The notes under the pieces are model-generated. The model was given only the letters and a program-made list of their open reading frames with translations, was not told the origin of the DNA and did no database searches. Shown piece after piece: positions 18,707 to 26,245 of a stretch of 64,000 nucleotides of DNA (positions are counted from its first letter, which is position 1; every line of letters starts with the position of its first letter). The position numbers and the translations under genes were made by a program. The stretch covers positions 98,309-162,308 of the IMG/VR virus record IMGVR_UViG_3300029908_000007, one strand, 5' to 3'. The stretch comes from a virus.

Positions 18707-21352
18707 TCATGAAGCTAGCTCAAAACTTAATGGTAAGGTGCCGCTATTCCCTGGTAACGCTACTGCCAAGTTTATTGACAACTTTGGTGGCGCCGCTGTA
18801 ATTTGAAGACTTGTTACACTTGCAAATCGTGGATCTTGAGTAACTTGTTGATTTATTTGCTGATAAAGCTGTTGAATATTCAAGTCTGCAATACTTGTAC
18901 CAGGACTCACACCGCACCCGTAGTTGGGGTCCAATAGTGAGGTATTCAGAACAGTTGAAAACAGTATCCATAAGGCCTGGATAAGATTTGTTAATCCAAA
19001 CGCGATCATACAATTTCCGTATTGGTCGAAGGCTAAATCGGAACCATTCAGCAAAATATCCACTCCCGACAATCCGGTCAACGGATCGTTCTGCGCGAGA
19101 CCGGGAGGAATGATGTTTGCCTGTCCTGGGTAAGTCGGGGCTGGTAGATCGGAAGGAATAAATATCTTCTGTTGCGAATTTACCGTATTCGGTAAATATG
19201 CCTGTACGGTAGCATTATCGCTTGTAATAAAATTACCAAGATTTGGTTCGCCATTTAAGGTCAAAAGATAGCTATTGGCATTAGGCAAGGTCGTGATATT
19301 TGTAATCTGTCTTGAGACAGGTATTTGTGTAAGACTTACTAAAGTGACGGTTTGCCCAATGAACAAATTTTGATTGCTAGAAACTACTACCTGTCTTCCA
19401 ATAGCGTTACTTAGCAATGGTAATAAAAAGGGAGTGTTTGAAATGTATGGCTCTTCCAAATTATTCAAAGTTGCGATTTCAATCCACCTATTTGGATCTC
19501 CGAGGTATCGTGCGGCGATTTGTTCGATGCTTGCGTTAAAAGGAACCGGTACGTAGACCTTGCTGTTGGGGATGTTAAACGGAATGCCCGATGCATTGGC
19601 TAGGCCCGCAACATAATTCATAGAGCTGACGACGTTGAGATCGGTTACCTGCGTGGAAGCCGTGAGATAGTTGATACCACTTACGAATTCGTATAGTGTC
19701 TCCAAAATATCGAACTCCGGAATTTGCATCGGTTGAATTCTAGAAGGAGGAGGTGTGAGATTAAACAAAGTGTTGTAAGTCGTATCTCCGGCGCCGAAAT
19801 AATCTGCTAATTGAATGGCGAGATTTAAAATCATACTCTGGTTTTTTTTGAGCTGGGCTACGGTCAGCGTGGTATTTGACAATATACTGTTTAGCTTCGC
19901 CTGTTGTGCGGAATTCAGACTTAACTGATTAGTGGGTACCTGATCTAAGAGATCGACATTTGCGTTGGGATTATTAAGAACCGCTGCGGCATTACTGGTC
20001 TGTTGTGCGTTTTGTGCGGCCACGCCTAATTGACCACCGGATACCGAAGTCTGGGTTAGCCCGTTATTCTTATTGTTGTTGGCGACCAATGCTGCGATTG
20101 CCGCCGCACCTGCTGCGGTTGTGACCGCTGCCGCTATTGCCGCAGAATTTATAGAAGCGTACTGCGCTATTGCGGAATTAAAATCCTGTGCTATGGCTTG
20201 TGGCATATCGGAAGCCGTGGTTCCAACGCCAAGCAGATCTTTTACAAATAACGCGGTTTGACTGAGCACGCTGAACACGCCGTTAACGTCTGAGGTCACC
20301 GCACCAATCAATGCAATAGCCGAACTGCAGGTAAGCCGGGCTTCGGTGATGCTGTTTAGAATCTTCTGTAAGATACCCGGCGTGATGGTATATGCTTGTG
20401 CTTGATTTACAGGTTGAGGAATTTCGCTGAGATCGATACGGCGCCAACCCTTGAACTGGAGTTGGTACATTATTTCCATCGGCTTGTTTACGCTTTGCTG
20501 CCAGGTAAACGCCAGCGGGGTTACAACGTAGGATTGGTTTTGTTTGGGTATGTCAAACACCAATCGCCAGCCCGCGTTTTTGGGGTTCTTCTTGGCTTCA
20601 GCGTATTGTTCCAAAAATTGTTGCAAATAAAGAGCTTGATAATAGCCCGTAGTCTCTCCACCGGCTCCGCCTGGATCCGTGGGACCGATTGTGACGGGTT
20701 TGCTATTCGGGCTATTCGTGGTGAATGTTTTAACCGTAGCAGCTGCTTGGTTGATAAGGCTAGTCGCCGCCGATAGGGTTCCACCGAATACGGATTGAAT
20801 TGTGGAAGGGCTCTGAGGTGGTTTGGTCACACTTCCTCGTTGAGGCCAAACGCCCATGGTGCCAGACGCGCTGATCATTTTAAACTTAACACCGTTGTGC
20901 TCTTCCAAAACACCTCTTAAAGTAGCCGAGGTATTGATAGCGTATTGGTCGACAATGCTAAGTTGTTGTGGAGTAATAGGTAGATTTAAAAGCCAACTAT
21001 TGTTTACGGGTGTGAAAATCAGTGTAGAAGAGCCCTGTTGTTGACCTGCTACAAGCTGAACAGAGAATTGGGAGGTCGCCGTCCCTACGATTGTGTTATT
21101 CTTTGAGGTGTCAACTACAAGTAATCTATAGGGAAAAAGCTGATTCCAGCGTTCGGCTTGAATCGTTATAGGAGCATAAAATGGACTAACAGATGGGGTC
21201 TGACCATTGGCATTCCACGGTAGAAGGCCTGGAGTTGCGGCATTGGCGGCGGTACCAGAAGATAGGCCAAAAGCTGCTAGAGCGGAGTTGCTCAGACTAC
21301 TAATAGCGTCGCCTACGCCTAAATTGCCGGTGCCGTTGTCAAAAACTCCCAT
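18707..21352 (-). CDS. Baseplate/tail assembly fusion: N-terminal beta domain, LysM-like domain and gp25-like sheath initiator
   Basis: An 881-aa protein. Residues ~50-170 form a beta domain (ERWNQLFPYRLLVV) like XkdP/gp53-type tail proteins, and ~380-560 is helical and Ala/Asn-rich. A LysM-like segment lies at ~603-635 (NASIEQIAARYLGDPNRW). The C-terminal ~765-881 (DILLNGSDLAFDQYGN ... LWILFSTVLNTSLLDPNYG) matches the gp25/GPW sheath-initiator pattern. T4-type phages encode gp53 and gp25 separately; here they appear fused. The 13-mer motif and TGATATA precede the start, marking the head of a transcription unit. Confidence 0.7.
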   Translation of the reverse strand: MGVFDNGTGNLGVGDAISSLSNSALAAFGLSSGTAANAATPGLLPWNANGQTPSVSPFYAPITIQAERWNQLFPYRLLVVDTSKNNTIVGTATSQFSVQLVAGQQQGSSTLIFTPVNNSWLLNLPITPQQLSIVDQYAINTSATLRGVLEEHNGVKFKMISASGTMGVWPQRGSVTKPPQSPSTIQSVFGGTLSAATSLINQAAATVKTFTTNSPNSKPVTIGPTDPGGAGGETTGYYQALYLQQFLEQYAEAKKNPKNAGWRLVFDIPKQNQSYVVTPLAFTWQQSVNKPMEIMYQLQFKGWRRIDLSEIPQPVNQAQAYTITPGILQKILNSITEARLTCSSAIALIGAVTSDVNGVFSVLSQTALFVKDLLGVGTTASDMPQAIAQDFNSAIAQYASINSAAIAAAVTTAAGAAAIAALVANNNKNNGLTQTSVSGGQLGVAAQNAQQTSNAAAVLNNPNANVDLLDQVPTNQLSLNSAQQAKLNSILSNTTLTVAQLKKNQSMILNLAIQLADYFGAGDTTYNTLFNLTPPPSRIQPMQIPEFDILETLYEFVSGINYLTASTQVTDLNVVSSMNYVAGLANASGIPFNIPNSKVYVPVPFNASIEQIAARYLGDPNRWIEIATLNNLEEPYISNTPFLLPLLSNAIGRQVVVSSNQNLFIGQTVTLVSLTQIPVSRQITNITTLPNANSYLLTLNGEPNLGNFITSDNATVQAYLPNTVNSQQKIFIPSDLPAPTYPGQANIIPPGLAQNDPLTGLSGVDILLNGSDLAFDQYGNCMIAFGLTNLIQALWILFSTVLNTSLLDPNYGCGVSPGTSIADLNIQQLYQQINQQVTQDPRFASVTSLQITAAPPKLSINLAVALPGNSGTLPLSFELAS

Positions 21353-21365
21353 TTAACCCTCAATG

Positions 21366-21404
21366 TAAAGATTGCGATTTTCGGTCTTATGATATACTAT
21401 ATCA
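21366..21404. promoter_or_regulatory. Divergent promoter region with 13-mer motif and palindromic TGATATA pair
   Basis: The segment holds TAAAGATTGCGAT (21366-21378) and a near-palindrome TGATATACTATATCA (21390-21404) that gives a TGATATA on each strand. On the plus strand TTGCGA-15 bp-TATACT would start transcription about one base before the ATG at 21406, i.e. a nearly leaderless mRNA. On the minus strand TGATATA precedes the baseplate fusion gene (start 21352). Confidence 0.5.
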
Positions 21405-21405
21405 T

Positions 21406-21981
21406 ATGAGCCCTATTTTTAGAATGTTTGCCCTTGTTTTTGTTGCTGTTTTGGTTAATTTCAGTTGCCAAAGCTGTTCTTCTATTGGTATAAAACCATT
21501 CCCCGAGTATAAAGGCGTAGATCCTAGAGCTGAGAGCATTGTCAAAGAATATAAAGAATTGGCTAGAATTCAAGGAATCGTCTTTAAAAACGAGGTAACT
21601 GTTGGATTTAAAACGATAAATCGTGGAACAGTGATTGGCATTTGTACCAGAGCGCCGTTTTGGCATGAAGTGGATTTGGATCTTGATTTCTGGAATCAAG
21701 CCACACAAACATCGAGGCTGGCCCTGGTCTTGCATGAATTATCACATTGTTACTGCGAACGCGGACATGATTGGGGCAATGCACACGATTACCCCGAAAC
21801 TTCCAGCGAAAGGCTCAAAGAGATCTTGGATTCGTTGGCGGAAGGCAAAGTACCTCCTGGACGGTACGATGACAACTGTCCTCAGAGTTTGATGTTTCCA
21901 GAAATTTTAACCGATGGTTGCGTTAAAGCTCACTATGGCGATTTTTCGAAAGAGCTATTCCAAAGATGTGTGCCATACTAA
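21406..21981 (+). CDS. Secreted or lipoprotein-like protein with HExxH metallopeptidase-type motif
   Basis: A 191-aa protein with an N-terminal signal-like segment (MSPIFRMFALVFVAVLV) and Cys residues soon after (SCQSC; the lipobox is poor). The central VLHELSHCYCERGH contains HExxH, with a further His seven residues after its second His, and downstream ETSSER could supply a third ligand. It is Cys-rich at the C-terminus. A periplasmic zinc protein or peptidase is inferred; the exact family is not recognised. No Shine-Dalgarno sequence is visible. It is plus strand within the tail module. Confidence 0.65.
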   Translation: MSPIFRMFALVFVAVLVNFSCQSCSSIGIKPFPEYKGVDPRAESIVKEYKELARIQGIVFKNEVTVGFKTINRGTVIGICTRAPFWHEVDLDLDFWNQATQTSRLALVLHELSHCYCERGHDWGNAHDYPETSSERLKEILDSLAEGKVPPGRYDDNCPQSLMFPEILTDGCVKAHYGDFSKELFQRCVPY

Positions 21982-21982
21982 T

Positions 21983-22351
21983 ATGCTTGACAGCGCCCAA
22001 ATAAAAAATATCACGTATCTTTATACTAAGTTCATGGAAAGCGAAGAACTGGGCTGGAGTGATGTCGACGATTGTCTTGAATTGCTCCAATTTTTGGATG
22101 ATTTTCAGCTTTGCAGAGAATGCGATGTTCTTTATTCGCACCACAAGTACAAAAACATGGGCTGCGAATTCGATCATAAACCTGGTTCGGTTTGTATTGT
22201 TAAAAATATTTTAGAAGCCGTGGATGCTATTTTGGAACTTTATAAAGAGACAAACAGCCTTCATGTTAAAAATCGTTACGTACTCTCGCACTATCTAGCA
22301 TTAGCCCAAGTTGGTAAGATTATAGAATTGCCAAGTTCTGAAGTTTATTGA
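21983..22351 (+). CDS. Hypothetical protein, unknown function
   Basis: A 122-aa product starting MLDSAQIKNI, one base after the stop of the HExxH gene, so the two are probably coupled. An upstream ATG at 21914 would overlap that gene by 68 bp and is less likely. The product is acidic and helical, with a Cys pair CREC and a later CEFDH segment that might bind a metal. It overlaps the convergent 22345-22608 gene by 7 bp. No family recognised. Confidence 0.55.
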   Translation: MLDSAQIKNITYLYTKFMESEELGWSDVDDCLELLQFLDDFQLCRECDVLYSHHKYKNMGCEFDHKPGSVCIVKNILEAVDAILELYKETNSLHVKNRYVLSHYLALAQVGKIIELPSSEVY

Positions 22352-22608
22352 ACCCTGAGTGGTAGAATTTGAAGACTAGATAGGCAATTCATGGCTGCGT
22401 TATATTGTTTTTCATTGCCTTCGTCTAGGGTGCGCAGGATATTGCTCATTAGAATGTCGTAGTACTTTTCAGCTTCCTGACGGGAGAAAGCAAAATCGCC
22501 GTCCTTCTGGTAAAAATCGCTGCCAATTTGTATAACGTAGGTATTAGCTTCGGCTCTGAAGATCTGTTCCTTGGTAATTCCTGCGAACGGTCTCTTCTTC
22601 TTGCTCAT
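22345..22608 (-). CDS. Small hypothetical protein
   Basis: An 87-aa mostly helical protein starting MSKKKRPFAGITKEQIF. It overlaps the preceding membrane protease-like gene by 4 bp (ATGA), so the two are likely co-translated. No recognisable domain. Confidence 0.55.
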   Translation of the reverse strand: MSKKKRPFAGITKEQIFRAEANTYVIQIGSDFYQKDGDFAFSRQEAEKYYDILMSNILRTLDEGNEKQYNAAMNCLSSLQILPLRVQ

Positions 22609-23147
22609 AAATGTCCCACAGCCGCCCTTACCGTCATGATGGTCGCGAAGTCATAGAGCATGTGTCCCAACATAAGAGTTGTAACACCATTCTTTTCAAT
22701 GAACCTAACAGCGTAGGGGATATAAAAAGAAATCATAGCCGCAGCAAACACGCCTTGGTAAGTGTGTCCCGTGAAGAAGGAGAGCATAACAAAAGCTAAT
22801 AATAGCATGTGGACAGGCCACATCCACTTACTGGTTCCCAGCATGCGTTTCAATAGAACTAAGGGAAAACTATAGCATAAGTCTTCCCACCCGACAAACG
22901 CGGTTCCACCAATCGGTAACATGTAGGCGGTTTGCGCTTGTTCTAATCCGATTCCTTGCGAGAAAGCGGTTTTGATCATAAAATATCTAACTACTGACAT
23001 GCAGGCCATGAACAAAACCCATTTACCAAAAACTTTAGGTTTGAAAGATAGCAGATTTTTATATTCGGATTTCCAAACACAGTAAAAGGTAAAAACGCCT
23101 AAGCACCAATATGGAAGCATACGAGTGGCAAATTCTAAAAAGCTCAT
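22605..23147 (-). CDS. CPBP-like (CAAX-protease/Abi) integral membrane protein
   Basis: A 180-aa protein with about five hydrophobic segments. The three CPBP motifs can be seen in degenerate form: E88-D89 in GWEDLCYSF (motif EExxxR, Arg lacking), FFTGH with H128, and GHMLYD with H162 and D166 (HxxxD/N). CPBP proteins are intramembrane metalloendopeptidases, often linked to bacteriocin immunity, and would act in the inner membrane. It follows AGGT and the AATCTTTAA motif at 23161. Catalytic competence is uncertain because motif 1 is incomplete. Confidence 0.55.
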   Translation of the reverse strand: MSFLEFATRMLPYWCLGVFTFYCVWKSEYKNLLSFKPKVFGKWVLFMACMSVVRYFMIKTAFSQGIGLEQAQTAYMLPIGGTAFVGWEDLCYSFPLVLLKRMLGTSKWMWPVHMLLLAFVMLSFFTGHTYQGVFAAAMISFYIPYAVRFIEKNGVTTLMLGHMLYDFATIMTVRAAVGHL

Positions 23148-23160
23148 AGTTACCTCAAGT

Positions 23161-23168
23161 TAAAGATT
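23161..23168 (-). promoter_or_regulatory. AATCTTTA motif core
   Basis: A copy of the recurrent core located 14 nt upstream of the CPBP-like gene start, in the 22-bp gap after the 23170-23430 gene. It suggests that the CPBP pair has its own control element. Confidence 0.3.
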
Positions 23169-23169
23169 C

Positions 23170-23430
23170 TTACGAAATAGTTCCAGTTCCCACACCAGTG
23201 CCCGCGCTAGGAGTTCCTGGAGGTGACGTAACTGGGATAGTTACCACGTCTGCAGTAGTTACTAACGCGTTGCTTACAAAAAATGGAATAATGGCATTTG
23301 CGATTCCCAAAGATAGGGCCGGTATATAATTGGGAGTACTTACGGATCCACCGAATTGGGCTTCAATAGCTGCGGTGATCGCTGCGGTTAATGCACTTTG
23401 TAATACCGTTTCTTGTCCTGTTATTGGCAT
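23170..23430 (-). CDS. Small tail/spike-associated protein
   Basis: An 86-aa protein starting MPITGQETVLQ, with an amphipathic Ala-rich helix and a Gly/Thr/Pro-rich C-terminus (SPPGTPSAGTGVGTG). It lies 8 bp after the spike gene in the hub operon. Small proteins at this locus often accompany the spike. The function is inferred from position only. Confidence 0.55.
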   Translation of the reverse strand: MPITGQETVLQSALTAAITAAIEAQFGGSVSTPNYIPALSLGIANAIIPFFVSNALVTTADVVTIPVTSPPGTPSAGTGVGTGTIS

Positions 23431-23438
23431 AATATCTC

Positions 23439-24374
23439 CTATTTTGTAAATACGTGTGTGCTTAACGACGGATCCATTGGAACCAAGGGAGGGCCGGTTG
23501 GAACCGCGAGATCGCCGATATGAGTGTGAGCATTGTACAATGTAGCAAAAGTATTTCCTTTGATTACGGCTTCAACCGCACCTACTCCTAAATCGATATT
23601 GCTTCCGTCTATAGTCGTGAGACCTTCGGCGATAATATCCGTGGTCCCCGTAGTTTGGATACTAGTATTTCCCTGATTTATAACATTAATATTTCCAGTC
23701 GCCGTTACCGTCACGTCTCCACTTTTAGCCATCGTAAACGTAGCCGTGCTGTGGGCAACACTAAAGCTTCCATCGGTTGAAATCTGGACAACTGTATTGC
23801 CTTGGCTGGGGTCAACCGGCGTTCCGTCACTATTTGTGGCGCCTTTAAAAGTTAAGGCCGTAGAACCGTCTGGGTTGACTGCGACATTGACACCGTTATA
23901 CTCGCCCTGCAAACGAGGTTGAGTATCTACAAGAGTGGTCGATCGATCGGGATTAGGAAATCCTCCAATGATCATGGCTTTATTAGAAGTGCCATCCAAA
24001 CAAAGAAGTAGAACAATACTACCATTTTGTCCACTAAATCTAACCGCCTCACCTGTATAGGTCTGTTGGGTTTTGGCTCTAAAGTTCATTTCGAAAAAAT
24101 CGGCGACGCCACCAAAGGAATCATTGGCCAAACATTTTTTATACCTAATAGTCGTGGCTCCGCGATCCTCATCCTGCTGGGTTGTGACTACATCGTACTC
24201 GGTCGACAATTTGGTTCTATTTTCTGGATCACTTATTGGATAAGATGCAACCACAACTCCAGCCCTGAGTGCTGTGTCTTTATAGCTCTTATTGAATCCA
24301 GCCATTTGAGAACTGACGGAATCGCCCAACAAACCGGAAGGAAGTACGGCGCCATTTTCTAAGTAGTTGCTCAT
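23439..24374 (-). CDS. Baseplate spike protein (gpV/gp5-like)
   Basis: A 311-aa protein. Residues ~75-165 look like an OB-fold (FRAKTQQTYTGEAVRFSG ... IIGGFPNPDR). About 180-265 is a Thr/Val/Asn-rich regular stretch with short alternating strands (SGDVTVTATGNINV), typical of the spike beta-helix. The C-terminal NAHTHIGDLAVPTGPP is the usual His-x-His tip segment of spikes. It is ATGA-coupled to the hub gene upstream. It would form the membrane-piercing needle. Confidence 0.8.
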   Translation of the reverse strand: MSNYLENGAVLPSGLLGDSVSSQMAGFNKSYKDTALRAGVVVASYPISDPENRTKLSTEYDVVTTQQDEDRGATTIRYKKCLANDSFGGVADFFEMNFRAKTQQTYTGEAVRFSGQNGSIVLLLCLDGTSNKAMIIGGFPNPDRSTTLVDTQPRLQGEYNGVNVAVNPDGSTALTFKGATNSDGTPVDPSQGNTVVQISTDGSFSVAHSTATFTMAKSGDVTVTATGNINVINQGNTSIQTTGTTDIIAEGLTTIDGSNIDLGVGAVEAVIKGNTFATLYNAHTHIGDLAVPTGPPLVPMDPSLSTHVFTK

Positions 24375-26245
24375 GTGTTGGTATTCTCCCCGCCGCCAGT
24401 GCGTTGAGGGCTGTTAATAGAAGTGCCTGTATTGGGTTGAGGAAATCCGGTTCCACCACCATGCGGGGTATCTGGATTAGAAGGAGCGCTTCTGTAAACC
24501 GTGTCTTGGCTTTCTGATACTCCGGGAAGAATTTGATTATGTTTGTAATCGTTTTGTCGCAAAGCGTAGGCATCGGAGAATGTCATTTCCGCGTATTTTA
24601 AGCCTTGTTTGCTGGAACCAATGCTTATGCCGTGACTAACACTTAGTGTGGTTACAAATTTCTTCCTACCATCTGCGGGTGATATCGCACAGGTATGTGA
24701 GATCTGTTCTATGTGATACACGACTCCGTTGAACTGTAGATTATCTCCTACTGCGATGGGATCTACGATGCCCACGCATTCTATGGTTCCGTTCATTTTT
24801 AACTGGCCGCCGATAAGAGCATCTCCCAATATCTTGGCCCAATAAACGCTTTTATAATCGGTCTTATTGGCATAATTAACGGGTTCGTCGAAAAGGGAAG
24901 TGACTACATAAGGTCGGAGCCCGCTTCTCTTGACATCATCGACGTCGTAAAGATAGTTCTTTTGTGCGGTTTCAGAAGAAAGATCGTAGCCTTCTGGACC
25001 CAATGTAGACCTACCGAAGTACTGAACAAAATTAATTCTAGCAGATTCGTCTCTACCTAGATCAAAATTATAAACTATGGCAGGATCTATCTTCCATCTT
25101 GGGATGTTCATAAATCTAGTAACTTGAAAACCACCTACGGCAAAATCATCATTCGTGAAAGGTATTTGTCTGAAAACCACGGTTGGCATGACATCACCAT
25201 CTGGGGAGAGCCTAAAACAGGTATATAGTTCGTTGATTGGAGCATTGGAGAATTGATTAAGGATTGACCAAACCTGAACCTGATTCCAATATTCTGGTTT
25301 GGTTACGGTTTCACCCTGGCATTTATTGCTGGTAACGAAAAATCTTCCATCGTCTTGCGAAATCGTTGGGTTGAGACCGCTGGCAGCGTCTTGACTAGCA
25401 TTGGCGTTATAACTCTGTATACCAAAAAGATAGTTGTACACGTCTTTAGCCGCAACGGCTTCCGGCACATTCAATAGTTTCCCCAAAAGACCGGGAATAA
25501 AAAATAGTGTGTTTGGACTTTTAACTATGCCTTTTACAAATCTTCCATTGTCGCCTATCCCATTTCCAACTAGAACTTCTATCAAGAACTGCATTATGTC
25601 CTGAACGTTAGTAAGTCCTTTATTGGTTACCATGAGCGCCCAGGCAGAGGCTAGGTTGGTAAACCATAGATTGACGTTATTTTGTTCGGATTGATCGACG
25701 AGATTTTGATTAAAGTAAATGGTATTATTGAATTCCGTGAAAGCAAAACCCGTAATTCTATATACCAGCGATTTAGTTCCTTTTTCCTGATCAATAATAG
25801 CCAATGATTCTCTGACCCCTTGTACTTTGAAAACACCCTTAAATCCGTCATTGGCTCCATTGATGGGTAAACTATTTCTGGCGTTGTCGGCAACACGTCG
25901 GGCTTCGGATTCCCAGTTCAACATATTTACTATTACGAAATCACCGGGCGCGATTTCGGTTTCATAATTTACGTCGGTCATAAGAAGAGTGGCCGACATA
26001 GAGGGAGTAAGAACGCCTTTATTAACATTGGCGGAAACCTGAATACAGTCGTTTTCAACTACTAACGGTTTAGGTCTCACCGTGGTATAGTTGACTCCAT
26101 TGCTTGGAGTCGTCCTAAGCGTATCTCTTTGTTGCCAGCTTACGAAAGTTAGGACCCAGGTAGGACTGCTTTGATTTACAAAACCTTCTCCTTGGCCGTT
26201 ACCATGTACGGTTAGGGGATATGTGTAGGCGTTGGTATTCGCCAT
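24371..26245 (-). CDS. Baseplate hub protein (gp27-like)
   Basis: A 624-aa protein between tape measure and spike, overlapping both neighbours (1 bp and 4 bp). The N-terminal ~180 residues are beta-rich, with APGDFVIVNMLNWES and a hub-like domain. The centre is helical. About 500-560 holds a second beta domain (ECVGIVDPIAVGDNLQFNGV ... YHIEQISHTC) typical of hub proteins. The C-terminus is disordered, Pro/Gly/Thr-rich. Order, size and pattern fit the trimeric hub that carries the spike. Confidence 0.75.
   Translation of the reverse strand: MANTNAYTYPLTVHGNGQGEGFVNQSSPTWVLTFVSWQQRDTLRTTPSNGVNYTTVRPKPLVVENDCIQVSANVNKGVLTPSMSATLLMTDVNYETEIAPGDFVIVNMLNWESEARRVADNARNSLPINGANDGFKGVFKVQGVRESLAIIDQEKGTKSLVYRITGFAFTEFNNTIYFNQNLVDQSEQNNVNLWFTNLASAWALMVTNKGLTNVQDIMQFLIEVLVGNGIGDNGRFVKGIVKSPNTLFFIPGLLGKLLNVPEAVAAKDVYNYLFGIQSYNANASQDAASGLNPTISQDDGRFFVTSNKCQGETVTKPEYWNQVQVWSILNQFSNAPINELYTCFRLSPDGDVMPTVVFRQIPFTNDDFAVGGFQVTRFMNIPRWKIDPAIVYNFDLGRDESARINFVQYFGRSTLGPEGYDLSSETAQKNYLYDVDDVKRSGLRPYVVTSLFDEPVNYANKTDYKSVYWAKILGDALIGGQLKMNGTIECVGIVDPIAVGDNLQFNGVVYHIEQISHTCAISPADGRKKFVTTLSVSHGISIGSSKQGLKYAEMTFSDAYALRQNDYKHNQILPGVSESQDTVYRSAPSNPDTPHGGGTGFPQPNTGTSINSPQRTGGGENTNT

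Noticed and set aside
21406-21981. Metzincin protease
   Set aside because: The spacing after HExxH does not give the H-x-x-G-x-x-H zinc motif, and no Met-turn is visible; only a general HExxH zinc protein is claimed.
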